Origin: Kordia zhangzhouensis
GTDB taxonomy: Bacteria; Bacteroidota; Bacteroidia; Flavobacteriales; Flavobacteriaceae
Assembly (NCBI RefSeq): GCF_001005305.1
Contig: NZ_LBMH01000005.1
Span: 62,001 to 126,000 of the forward strand
DNA: 64,000 nucleotides
Direction: 5' to 3'
Positions 1 through 8,383 of the stretch are shown here, one piece after another; the stretch's first letter is position 1, and each line of letters starts with the position of its first letter. The position numbers and the translations under genes are program-made. Under the pieces are notes generated by a model. That model saw only the letters and a list, made by a program, of their open reading frames with translations. It made no database searches and was not told the DNA's origin.

Positions 1-1339
1 GCGGTTGTATGTTCAGGTATTCTTTGATGTAATGTTGGTAGTACTCTTCAAAGTTTTCTGGATACTCTTTCCAATTAAGAGAAACAGATACATCTTGAAT
101 CCGTTTCCCAATCCATTCATCTGCAGCTATTTTAAGCTTGGCATGCTTTTTTGCCAAAGGGCCAAATGGATAAAATGGATTATCGGTTTTGATTTTTCCT
201 AAATCATTCTTTACTGTAAGTCCTTCCGAATATTCGCCAGTAGTTACAATATCTACACTTATAAGTGTTGCTTCTGCAATGTTTACATAAGTTTTGTAGG
301 CTGCCAACGAAGTTTCATCTGGAGAAAATAATACACGAATGATTGGATTGGTTGTGTCATAAGCTCCTTCATGTATTGTTGCATTGTAATTGGTTATTTT
401 GTCATCATCTTCAGAAAGCTCAAGTTCTATAAAAAGTTTTTTATTTTTTATTTCTGCATTTTTGATTGCTGTTGATGCTAAAGTTACCCATCCTTTTTCA
501 CCTGAATGCTCAATGTTTAATAAGGAAAGTAAGTTTTCTTGTCCGTTAAGATTATTAAATGTAGCTGTGATATGGATAGTTCGTTTTCCTTCTGTTAATA
601 GCAATGATGGCGAACTTACAGAAAACCCTTTTTTTGCCAACGTGCGATCTGTATTGCCGAATGGCAACCAAGAAGTTCCGCCGTTTTCATCTGTTCCTCC
701 TTCTCCATCGGCAGAGTTTGCTATGGAAGATGCGTACCAGTTGGTTTCATCTGGAGTAACATAGGTATTTCGTATTGCCGCAACTTTTGCTTTGTTGATA
801 ACGATTTCTTCATCTATTTTGTAGTGAATTGTATTTCCTTCACCATCTTTTCCTGCTTTTAGTAATGTTTCATCATTTAGAAACTGTTCATTAGCATTTT
901 TAGCGAGTTCAAAAACGACGTAGGCATGATCGGCAGTTTCATCGTTTTTATCAAACTGTAATACTTCTTTGTAATAAAAATCTAGATGACGTTTGGTAAT
1001 TTGATTGAACCGTTCTTTGCTTTTGTTTAAGAGTTTTAAAAACGTAATAAATAGTGCTAATTGCGGCGTAATGTCGCCTTCAGCATAAGTTTCAATAACT
1101 TCTTTTATTTCTGCGGAAGCGTTGTGAAAAGGCTCCCAGGTTCCAGTAGCCGTTGTATAGTTTTTCCCTGAAAATAATTGTACATGCTTTGAAAACTCTT
1201 CAGCAAAGCGCATCCAATCTTTTACATCAAATCCCATAAGTTGTACATTCTCAGGGTTGAGTAAAGTCTTGTAACGTTCTTGCTGTGTAGTGCCTTCGCG
1301 TGACTTAATGAGTGTATTTTCTGTACAATCGTTTTGCAT
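1..1339 (-). CDS. eCIS baseplate J-like protein (partial)
   Basis: An open frame runs on the minus strand from an ATG at 1339 to the left window edge: about 446 codons with no stop, so the C-terminus lies outside. It starts 2 bases after the gp25-like gene ends, in the position held by the large baseplate-J (Afp11/Pvc11-type) wedge protein in eCIS operons. The N-terminus begins MQNDCTENTL and the visible part is hydrophilic, without signal peptide or membrane segment, as expected of a cytoplasmically assembled baseplate protein. The family call rests mainly on gene order and size; the diagnostic J-like core may lie beyond the edge. Confidence 0.7.
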   Translation of the reverse strand, partial: MQNDCTENTLIKSREGTTQQERYKTLLNPENVQLMGFDVKDWMRFAEEFSKHVQLFSGKNYTTATGTWEPFHNASAEIKEVIETYAEGDITPQLALFITFLKLLNKSKERFNQITKRHLDFYYKEVLQFDKNDETADHAYVVFELAKNANEQFLNDETLLKAGKDGEGNTIHYKIDEEIVINKAKVAAIRNTYVTPDETNWYASSIANSADGEGGTDENGGTSWLPFGNTDRTLAKKGFSVSSPSLLLTEGKRTIHITATFNNLNGQENLLSLLNIEHSGEKGWVTLASTAIKNAEIKNKKLFIELELSEDDDKITNYNATIHEGAYDTTNPIIRVLFSPDETSLAAYKTYVNIAEATLISVDIVTTGEYSEGLTVKNDLGKIKTDNPFYPFGPLAKKHAKLKIAADEWIGKRIQDVSVSLNWKEYPENFEEYYQHYIKEYLNIQP

Positions 1340-1341
1340 GA

Positions 1342-1755
1342 TTATATGTCTGTTGCTTCAGTTATGTAATACGGAAATACAATATTTCTTCTTGTATTTG
1401 TTGCGCGTATCAAATAGTCAATTTTTATTAAAAACTTTCCTTCTAAAAAGTTTTGGGTATCTAATGCTATTTTGAGTACTTCAATTCTTGGTTCATACAA
1501 CACAATGGCTTCTTTTATTTGATTTTTCATGATTGTAGTTTGTGTTGCACTGAGGTTTTCAAAGATTTTATCTGTCAAGTCACATCCAAATTTTGGGCGC
1601 ATCAAGCGTTCTCCTTGTCTTGTTGTGATAATGATATGTAGGCTTTTTTCAATATCTTCTATGTCAGATATAATTTTTACTTCCCCTTGTTTTTCGAGAA
1701 ATGTTGGCGGAAAATCCCACCCTTTTCCTAAGTATGTTGCTATTGATGAATCCAT
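1342..1755 (-). CDS. gp25-like baseplate wedge protein
   Basis: This 137-residue protein matches the GPW_gp25 family of lysozyme-like baseplate wedge subunits found in phage T4, T6SS (TssE) and eCIS (Afp9). The typical segment TTRQGERLMRPKFGCDL lies at about residues 44-60. The protein would join wedge subunits around the central hub in the assembled baseplate. It lies 4 bases downstream of the PAAR gene and 2 bases upstream of the baseplate-J gene, consistent with one co-translated operon. No secretion signal is present. Confidence 0.88.
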   Translation of the reverse strand: MDSSIATYLGKGWDFPPTFLEKQGEVKIISDIEDIEKSLHIIITTRQGERLMRPKFGCDLTDKIFENLSATQTTIMKNQIKEAIVLYEPRIEVLKIALDTQNFLEGKFLIKIDYLIRATNTRRNIVFPYYITEATDI

Positions 1756-1759
1756 AGTT

Positions 1760-2050
1760 TTATCCTCCTATTAGTACGGTTGGACATCCTAGTACAATAC
1801 TACCTCCATGTGCGGTAGAATCCCCCATTCGTGCAGCTGGCATACCTTCAATCATCACCGTTCCTGAACCTGCTATAATGGTATCTGGTGGTCCTGTACA
1901 TACACACATATCTCCTACTTTTGCAGCAGGTTGCCCTCCTATTAATACTGTTGGTGCGCCTGGTGGTAAAATTGGTCCGCCTACATGTGGAACCACTCCC
2001 GTTACCATGGGGCAAACATGCATATCTGTAATTCTTGCTGCTAATGACAT
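1760..2050 (-). CDS. PAAR-domain spike tip protein
   Basis: This is a 96-residue PAAR-repeat protein. PAAR proteins form a small metal-stabilised cone that sharpens the VgrG spike in T6SS and eCIS (Afp10 position). The sequence has the glycine/proline-rich repeats typical of the fold: VGGPILPPGAPTVLIGGQPA near 23-42 and MPAARMGDSTAHGGSI near 70-85. His and Cys residues (H11, C13, C49, C51, H81) are candidates for metal binding. It follows the VgrG-like gene by 12 bases. No C-terminal toxin extension is present, so this is a plain tip and not a PAAR-effector fusion. Confidence 0.9.
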   Translation of the reverse strand: MSLAARITDMHVCPMVTGVVPHVGGPILPPGAPTVLIGGQPAAKVGDMCVCTGPPDTIIAGSGTVMIEGMPAARMGDSTAHGGSIVLGCPTVLIGG

Positions 2051-2062
2051 TGCTTTCTTTTT

Positions 2063-3805
2063 TTAATTGATTTGAACCATTCCTCCTTTTATGGTTGTTG
2101 TAGCAGAACCTTCTACCGTTGCCGTAGCACCTTCGGCTTTAAATTCTGCGGAAGCGGCAATTTCAACATTGATACCTTCCATTTTTATATCGCCCGTTGC
2201 TTTCATAATGATATCTTTTCCTGATTCTATCGTAATTCCATCACTATTGAGTGTAAGCGTATTGCTGTTTTCATCTTTTAGAGTGATGACACCTTCATCG
2301 TCATCAATCGTGATGATTTTTTCTGCTGGTGTTTCAAGCGTAATGCTTTTCAGTTCATCATTCATTGTGATCTTAATTTCACTTTTGGTTTTGATGACTT
2401 TTTCATAATTATCATCTGAATATTCCACAGGAGAAACATTTGTATTACTGAATAAAGAACCTAGTACAATTGCTTGATTGGGATCGTCATTTAAAAAGCC
2501 TACTAAGACTTCATTACCAATTTCAGGCAAAAAGTGTACGCCATATTCTTCACCTGCATGCATCGTTAGCACGCGCGCCCAAACGCCTTCTTCTTCAGCA
2601 CTAATAATAGGCAACTTCACTTGTATTCTATGTTCTTCTTTTGGATCGCCTTCTAAGGCAGAAACGACACCTATTTGTAATCCGCTAATCGCAGGGAGCA
2701 TTCCTGAAGCTGGCAATTGACTTACTTCATATGTTTCGGCAAACCATTCTGGATTAAGTCCGAATTGTATGGTTGTTACCCAATTTCCATCGGTAATGGT
2801 GTGATGCACTGCGCAAACAAAAACATCTCCATTAAAGCGATCACTCATTCCTGCTAGTGTAATCATAGTTCCCGGCAACACAACTTCACTTCCTTGAACT
2901 TTGACTGTTCCGCATATTTTTGCCAGCTGCTGATACATGCTTTTTGACTCTACCCAAGAGGTTAGAATTTCGTCTGGAATATCTCCTGTATGTGATAGTG
3001 TGATACTATTATTTCCTGCTGCTTGTGCCAACGTTGCTGCATCGAGGTTACCCGCAGTATTTAGATTTCTATTTTCTGCTGTTTTGGTAACTATTTCTTG
3101 ATTGGAATAGTTCCAAGCAGAGGCTTCAAATGTTTCATATTGACTGCGAGCATCAATTTCAGCATCAAAACTGAAAATGTTGTCTCCAAATGTGGCTGTT
3201 AATACACTTGCGCCAAATTCAGGAGCTTTGATGTCAAGTGAGCCATCTTCTATAAAGCACAACATATTGTTGATTTGTGCGCGACATTGAATAAAATCCC
3301 AGTCAGTAGCCTGATACTGTACAATTTCATGATGTGTATGAGACGTTGTTGTCATAGCCCCTTTTAACCCATTTTCTTTAATGATATCATCAACTACATC
3401 ACTTTCGGTTACTTCATAGAAAATTTTATTTTTTCGTGCTTGTGTCATTTTGAATGCTTCATCTTTGCATTCAATGATTAAATAGTTTGTATTCCCTGAT
3501 GATTTAATAGCATGTTTGGTAATAATTCCTTTAAAAATGGTTTTATTTTCAAAGTCATATCCTGTTTTTATATGAATTTTTTCTCCAGGTGCAAATGATG
3601 CTGCATTGCTAGCTTCAAATTCTTGTGTAACACCATTACCATCTACAATAACTAAGGTTGCCGTTGGAATTCGGTTACATGTGCGTTCTACAGTAATGGT
3701 TTTAACACCATAGGTAGCACTTACTTCTTCTTCTGCATCACCAATGAGTACCGTAAATGTGACTAAGTTTTGTTGTTCTGTCGATATGTCTCCGACTAAA
3801 CTCAT
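2063..3805 (-). CDS. VgrG-like spike/hub protein
   Basis: This 580-residue protein is the central spike (Afp8/Pvc8, VgrG-like). The first ~350 residues look like the gp27-type hub. Near residues 375-460 comes a gp5-type OB domain (LPEIGNEVLVGFLNDDPNQA is typical). The C-terminus is a run of short repeats rich in I, K, T and G (TIDDDEGVITLKDENSNTLT onward), as expected for the triple-stranded beta-helix needle. Its start codon overlaps the stop of the LysM gene by 4 bases, so the two are probably translationally coupled. The PAAR tip is encoded directly downstream. Confidence 0.92.
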   Translation of the reverse strand: MSLVGDISTEQQNLVTFTVLIGDAEEEVSATYGVKTITVERTCNRIPTATLVIVDGNGVTQEFEASNAASFAPGEKIHIKTGYDFENKTIFKGIITKHAIKSSGNTNYLIIECKDEAFKMTQARKNKIFYEVTESDVVDDIIKENGLKGAMTTTSHTHHEIVQYQATDWDFIQCRAQINNMLCFIEDGSLDIKAPEFGASVLTATFGDNIFSFDAEIDARSQYETFEASAWNYSNQEIVTKTAENRNLNTAGNLDAATLAQAAGNNSITLSHTGDIPDEILTSWVESKSMYQQLAKICGTVKVQGSEVVLPGTMITLAGMSDRFNGDVFVCAVHHTITDGNWVTTIQFGLNPEWFAETYEVSQLPASGMLPAISGLQIGVVSALEGDPKEEHRIQVKLPIISAEEEGVWARVLTMHAGEEYGVHFLPEIGNEVLVGFLNDDPNQAIVLGSLFSNTNVSPVEYSDDNYEKVIKTKSEIKITMNDELKSITLETPAEKIITIDDDEGVITLKDENSNTLTLNSDGITIESGKDIIMKATGDIKMEGINVEIAASAEFKAEGATATVEGSATTTIKGGMVQIN

Positions 3806-4557
3806 ACTGTTTGTGTTTTGTTTAATGGTGGAAAAAATAATTCTGTTCCCGGCTCTAGTGTTCTGAAATTAAGCAAGTTGTTTACTCTAGCTACTTCCAA
3901 ATAGTATTTTGAATCACCATAAATGCGGTATGTCATGAGCGGTAACGTATCTCCTTCTTTTACACGTCGAATGTGAGTTAAGTCTGGAGATTGTTTGTTG
4001 ACTTCAGCTTCTCGTAATTTATCGGCAGTACTATCTTTACACGTTAGTGTTGCAACGGCGCGAATTGGATATCCTTTTGAGTTAAAAAGTTTGTAATCAA
4101 TGTCAAGTTTAATTAAGAAGCATTTTAAGTTTAGTGATCCCCAAGCGATTTCCAATTCATACGGCATGTGCATTTCACCTTTGTAGGTCACTAGTTCTTT
4201 TATCTTATTAATTTCATCCACAATGTTACTTTCGTCGGCTTCATCATCTTTAAAAGGATTAAAACCTGCAATATCAGCTGCTATACTATCGAGTGTTTCT
4301 GAAATATCTAACCCTACAATATCAAAAATGCCTGTACTATCAAATAATAATTTAAAGGTAAAATCACCAGGTTTTACTTTAACAAATTTGGGTTTCGTTC
4401 CACTAGAATTTGTAGGTTGATCTTGGTTATATTCAACCGCAAACGTTTCTTTATACCCTTCAGGATTAATGGTTACTGTAATTGGTTCGCCACTTCTATT
4501 CCCTTTATCATCTAACTTATAGATGAGCATTTTTTCCAATTCACCCAGTATAGACAT
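3802..4557 (-). CDS. LysM-containing tube/baseplate adaptor (Afp7-like)
   Basis: The protein has 251 residues. The N-terminal part resembles eCIS tube-initiator/adaptor proteins. A LysM-like module follows at about 195-245 (VKEGDTLPLMTYRIYGDSKY, later LEPGTELFFPPL). In Afp/PVC the equivalent protein (Afp7) joins the inner tube to the VgrG spike. The gene lies between the DUF5908 gene and the VgrG-like gene, the standard eCIS position, and overlaps the latter by 4 bases. In this setting the LysM serves baseplate assembly (gp53-like) and not cell-wall binding; that role is inferred from the family. Confidence 0.87.
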   Translation of the reverse strand: MSILGELEKMLIYKLDDKGNRSGEPITVTINPEGYKETFAVEYNQDQPTNSSGTKPKFVKVKPGDFTFKLLFDSTGIFDIVGLDISETLDSIAADIAGFNPFKDDEADESNIVDEINKIKELVTYKGEMHMPYELEIAWGSLNLKCFLIKLDIDYKLFNSKGYPIRAVATLTCKDSTADKLREAEVNKQSPDLTHIRRVKEGDTLPLMTYRIYGDSKYYLEVARVNNLLNFRTLEPGTELFFPPLNKTQTV

Positions 4558-4559
4558 AA

Positions 4560-4715
4560 TCAGCGTTCTTTTTTGTTTTTCATCATGTTAGATACAGCTG
4601 TTAAGATTTCTTGAGATGACCAATTGCTTCGTTTTTCTTCAACTAGTGATACCTCTTCTTCTTTTTGAGCATTTACATTGACTTTGATACGCAAGTTTTT
4701 TATTTCAATTCCCAT
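4560..4715 (-). CDS. DUF5908-type small eCIS protein
   Basis: This is a 51-residue protein read directly from the sequence, starting MGIEIKNLRIKVNVNAQ and ending MMKNKKER. Its ATG overlaps the stop of the preceding tube gene (TAATG). The short length, the opening pattern (x-I-E-I-K-x-L-x-I-K-V-x-V) and the position between tube and LysM genes match the DUF5908 proteins (Afp6 position) of eCIS operons. The role in the particle is not established. It is easily missed because of its size. It ends 2 bases before the LysM gene starts. Confidence 0.82.
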   Translation of the reverse strand: MGIEIKNLRIKVNVNAQKEEEVSLVEEKRSNWSSQEILTAVSNMMKNKKER

Positions 4716-5173
4716 TATAATAAGAGTTTAAAATAGTCATACTTGAGTTCTAAGGTTTCGATAAGAATACTTTGCGTTTCTGCATTAAATTCTCCCAATT
4801 CGTATTTGATAGGATAGGCGCCGACTACGTTCCAAGTTTTGATAGGAATATGGTTTTCACTTAATAATACCACGATTAAGTTAAGCCGCTTGAATTTGAA
4901 TTTTTCGTAAGCATCTTCACACCATTTGGCTACAGAAGATGGAACACTTTTTAATCCTCTTTTGAGTGTTAGCGTACTAAATTTAAGTCCTTTAGGTATT
5001 TCATGAACAAACCGATTTTCTCCACCTTCTGCATAACTTTCTGTTTCTACGGTTACACTTAGACCAGATACTGACTGAAAACTCATGTCAACTGGATTGG
5101 GTAAGAGTCCGTTAAAATAGACTACAAAGTGAAAGCCTGAAACAGGATATTTAAAACTATCAAAAAGCGCCAT
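4715..5173 (-). CDS. eCIS inner tube protein (second copy)
   Basis: This is a 152-residue T4 gp19-like tube protein. Tube subunits stack as hexameric rings inside the sheath and carry cargo in their lumen. Family-like features are the opening DSFKYPVSGFHFVVYFNG, the central RFVHEIPKGLKFSTLTLKRG, and the late NVVGAYPIKYELGEFNA. It is related to the neighbouring 145-residue tube gene but clearly diverged. In eCIS the second tube paralogue (Afp5-like) usually forms the first ring on the baseplate; assigning that role here is inference from gene order. It starts 5 bases after the first tube gene stops. Confidence 0.88.
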   Translation of the reverse strand: MALFDSFKYPVSGFHFVVYFNGLLPNPVDMSFQSVSGLSVTVETESYAEGGENRFVHEIPKGLKFSTLTLKRGLKSVPSSVAKWCEDAYEKFKFKRLNLIVVLLSENHIPIKTWNVVGAYPIKYELGEFNAETQSILIETLELKYDYFKLLL

Positions 5174-5178
5174 GTTTT

Positions 5179-5616
5179 TTATCCTTCGTTAACAACTGTT
5201 AAACCTTCGTGAGCAAGTGTGATTGATTCTACTGCTACTTCATTTGCTTCAGCTTTTAAATCGGTCGATTGGATCTTTTTTGCCCAAGCATTTAATACTT
5301 TCCAAACAACTACTGGTGCGTGTGTTTCATCTAACAGACTAATGGTAATATCACGACGTTCTGCTGTATTTAATTTGTTGGATTTCATCCACTCAAAGAA
5401 TTCGTTATCTCCTTTAAATACACCACGTTTTAATACGATGTCGGTATATTTTACCATTCCAGGCATGTTTATTTTGCTATATTCTGGACTTGATCCTTCT
5501 CTATATTCTAGCATTTCGAATTCTTTATCGAGTCCGGTAACTTCTTGAAAGCCAATCTTAGTTCCTCCCCATTCTACTTGAAAATGAAACTTTGGCAATG
5601 GATATACTGCTGACAT
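5179..5616 (-). CDS. eCIS inner tube protein (main copy)
   Basis: This is a 145-residue phage-tail-tube-like protein, directly downstream of the sheath gene. Family features are YPLPKFHFQVEWGGTKIGFQ at the N-terminus, EYSKINMPGMVKYTDIVLKRG near residues 45-65, and WKVLNAWAKKIQSTDLKAEA near 105-124. It probably makes up most of the hollow inner tube (Afp1-like). There is no signal peptide; tube proteins assemble in the cytoplasm. The gene lies 38 bases after the sheath stop. Confidence 0.92.
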   Translation of the reverse strand: MSAVYPLPKFHFQVEWGGTKIGFQEVTGLDKEFEMLEYREGSSPEYSKINMPGMVKYTDIVLKRGVFKGDNEFFEWMKSNKLNTAERRDITISLLDETHAPVVVWKVLNAWAKKIQSTDLKAEANEVAVESITLAHEGLTVVNEG

Positions 5617-5654
5617 AATTTTATTTTTTTAAATGATTTTGTTTCAATTATTTT

Positions 5655-7751
5655 TTATGATTCTTGCATTTTGTGAGAGAATTTCAACACAATAAATTCT
5701 GCTGGACGCACAACTGCCATTCCAATTTCAATATTCATAATTCCGTTCAAAATATCGTCTGCGGTCATTGTTTGATTTAGTCCTACTTTTACATAGTAAG
5801 CTTCATCAGTAGTAGCTCCTGCTAAAGCTCCTGCTTTCCATTGATTGGTTAAGAAATTTTCAATCATAGAGCGTATTCTTACCCAAGTATTGGCATCATT
5901 AGCTTCAAATACAAACTGATCACTTGCTTTTTTAACAGACTCTTCTACCATATTAAAGAAACGTCTTACCGAAACATAACGCCATTCGTTATCGTTTCCA
6001 GCTAATGTTCTTGCTCCCCAAACCATTACTCCTTTTCCTGTAAATGAACGAATTGCATTGATAGATTTTCCTGCAGTAGTGTCTACATTTAGTCCATCTT
6101 GAATGTCGTTTGTAACTCGCACTGTAGGCTTTATTACATAGCTAAGTGACACATTTGCTGGAGCTTTCCAAACTCCTCTTGTACTGTCAATACGAGCATA
6201 TACTCCTGCAATTGCACTACTAGGAGGCAATTCCATTGGCAAGTTGTTAATTGCTACTTTTATTAAATTATATGTACTGTTATCTTCAGCTTCAAGTGTG
6301 CTTAAGCTTCTTCCATGCATTGACCCATTATTGGTGTCTTTTATGATTTGCGCATTAATGTTATCTCTTAAAGTTTCCCAGTTAGTAATGATGTCATCAA
6401 AAGAAGTAGGAAGTGCATCTGCAGGTGTTTCATAGTCAAAAGCTGCATCCAAAAACCCTTCTAAAGCGTCTAAAATATTAGAATCATTGTCTTCTATAAT
6501 ATCTTTTAAGCCTTCTGCATCTGTTCCATCAGCAATAGCTTTTTTTAGAGAATTCGTTAGTTTAGATAATGCTTCAATCTTATCTTCTATTTTGTCATCT
6601 CCTTCAAATAGATTTACTAAGGCATCAATATTTGTTTGAATCGTGGTTAATTCTCCTACGGTTAGTTCTCCAACTAAAGCAGATTTTGTAGCATTCCCTT
6701 CAACTTTCGCTTTATCTTTTAGAGTAACTAAATCTTCTAAACCATCTAATAAGTCTTCTAATTTTTCAACTAATGTAGCTGGTCTTGGTGCGTCAAAATT
6801 TTTGTTATTATCATCTGCATCTCCAATATTGAAACCTTCATTGGCTGGAACTGAATCGTCATTATATAGGTAGTCTAATACATCTGCTAATAAACCTGTA
6901 AAGCCATCTGTAGCAAATGTTCCCAAGTTAGCTACTACATCATCTACTTTTCCACTAAAACTTGTGTCAATACTTGTTACATTTCCAGTAATTGTATCTG
7001 CAGCTTCAGGAGAACTTCCATTGTCTACGTGTGTAATTATGATTCTTTCAGGGTCAATTGTATAGTTTAAGATTGTTTCTAAATGAGGATAGTATGCCGC
7101 TCCATATTTTACAACATCTTTTTCAGAGCTTATTTTTTCTCTTAAGTCAATAACATTTTGATCAACACTAGATGTTCCGTCATAGCTTAATGTATCAATA
7201 ATAGTGAATCGATCTTGAAGTTTTTGACATTGTTTTAATGCCTGATCATAAAGAGCGTAAAATGTGTCTCTTGTAACTCCACTAGCCCTTGTCGCATCTG
7301 GAAATAAGATAAGCGTCGGTTCATCAACTTTTGCAACCTCATCTAAACCATCTTCCAGCACGTCTAAACTTACAATGCCACTGTAATCTCCTACAGAAGT
7401 AATATAGCACGGACCTCCACCATTTGCAAAGTATAATTGCATGGAATAATACATTAAAAATGGCTCTTTGCTTTTTGGTTGTGAAACTACAATCGATTGA
7501 TTGCCATCTTTATCATCCGTTACAGTTACTTCTATTGTAGTTTCTGCTCTGGCTCCTCCGAAGAAAGTTTCATACTCTAATAATGATGTAATTCGAGTAG
7601 GAACCATACTTAGGTCTCCATCAATTTTTTTAGTAGCTTTTTCTGTGTATCCAATAAATGCAGGTATCGCCGTTTCAACTTGCGCTACGGAAGGTGGAAA
7701 TTTAACAATTTCCTCTACGTAAACTCCTGGTGTTTTTAATGTACTAGGCAT
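5655..7751 (-). CDS. eCIS contractile sheath protein with large insertion
   Basis: The N-terminus (TPGVYVEEIVKFPPSVAQVE) and C-terminus (GVWKAPAN near 526, SVRRFFNMVEESVKKA near 594, IGMAVVRPAEFIVLKFSHKM at the end) are classic phage-tail sheath sequence. The sheath contracts to drive the tube through a target membrane. At 698 residues it is longer than usual eCIS sheaths (about 350-500). The excess lies at roughly residues 232-505, an acidic, largely helical stretch inserted before the conserved LPPSSAIAGVYARIDSTRG segment. Only one sheath gene is visible, whereas Afp and PVC carry several. The gene is followed directly by the tube genes. Confidence 0.93.
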   Translation of the reverse strand: MPSTLKTPGVYVEEIVKFPPSVAQVETAIPAFIGYTEKATKKIDGDLSMVPTRITSLLEYETFFGGARAETTIEVTVTDDKDGNQSIVVSQPKSKEPFLMYYSMQLYFANGGGPCYITSVGDYSGIVSLDVLEDGLDEVAKVDEPTLILFPDATRASGVTRDTFYALYDQALKQCQKLQDRFTIIDTLSYDGTSSVDQNVIDLREKISSEKDVVKYGAAYYPHLETILNYTIDPERIIITHVDNGSSPEAADTITGNVTSIDTSFSGKVDDVVANLGTFATDGFTGLLADVLDYLYNDDSVPANEGFNIGDADDNNKNFDAPRPATLVEKLEDLLDGLEDLVTLKDKAKVEGNATKSALVGELTVGELTTIQTNIDALVNLFEGDDKIEDKIEALSKLTNSLKKAIADGTDAEGLKDIIEDNDSNILDALEGFLDAAFDYETPADALPTSFDDIITNWETLRDNINAQIIKDTNNGSMHGRSLSTLEAEDNSTYNLIKVAINNLPMELPPSSAIAGVYARIDSTRGVWKAPANVSLSYVIKPTVRVTNDIQDGLNVDTTAGKSINAIRSFTGKGVMVWGARTLAGNDNEWRYVSVRRFFNMVEESVKKASDQFVFEANDANTWVRIRSMIENFLTNQWKAGALAGATTDEAYYVKVGLNQTMTADDILNGIMNIEIGMAVVRPAEFIVLKFSHKMQES

Positions 7752-7828
7752 AATATGTATGATTTAAAAAGTTTTGTTAGTGTTTGTTTTTTATATTTTG
7801 TTCATACGCTGCTTTGTAAAGTAACCGG

Positions 7829-8383
7829 TTAGGTATTTAGATTTACTTCAAATGTGAGCGTTACTGGTGTCGTTATATTAGCTTCTTGTATGTTGAGTTG
7901 AAAAATAGCGTCTGGTTGTGTCCGTTCGCGTATGTTGGTGTTTTGAGAGACTGTTCCTTCTAGATCTCCTGCGTTGTATACAACAAATTCGTCTAATGCT
8001 AAATCATTCCAAGCAGTGTTTTCTCGATATTTTTGAGTTGCTTTAGCATAAAACTCCAAATCAATATCAATCACTTGTGGCAACCAATTGGAAAATGTTC
8101 GATCAGGCAAAGTAGACGCATATCCAACAATACGCTTATCTGTTACTTCTACACCATCAATTACCAATACTTCATCTACGGTTTCTGCAACAAATTCTTC
8201 TTGTTTTTTGAACAATACCACAAATCCTTCTGGAATGATTTTTACCACTAACTTGTGTTTTTCAATTAATTGTGCTGTTTTCTCATTAGGATATATGGTT
8301 ACATATTTTGCTGCTTCCAATTCGCTTTCGTGTTGCAATTTTACAATGATCAATGGAGCGTATGTGTAACTAAATCTACTCAT
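7829..8383 (-). CDS. unknown protein of the eCIS operon
   Basis: This 184-residue protein is not one I recognise as a named family. It starts MSRFSYTYAPLIIVKLQ, has no signal peptide or membrane segment, and alternates hydrophobic and charged residues like a beta-rich structural protein, ending TTPVTLTFEVNLNT. Its start overlaps the DUF4255 gene by 8 bases and it lies 77 bases before the sheath gene, so it is almost certainly made with the eCIS. It could be a cap-associated, fibre or baseplate accessory component; nothing in the sequence decides among these. Confidence 0.6.
   Translation of the reverse strand: MSRFSYTYAPLIIVKLQHESELEAAKYVTIYPNEKTAQLIEKHKLVVKIIPEGFVVLFKKQEEFVAETVDEVLVIDGVEVTDKRIVGYASTLPDRTFSNWLPQVIDIDLEFYAKATQKYRENTAWNDLALDEFVVYNAGDLEGTVSQNTNIRERTQPDAIFQLNIQEANITTPVTLTFEVNLNT

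Noticed and set aside
390-764. 124-codon plus-strand ORF at the left end
   Set aside because: It lies antisense to the baseplate-J reading frame that continues the eCIS operon; the eCIS frame is better supported by position and by being open to the window edge.
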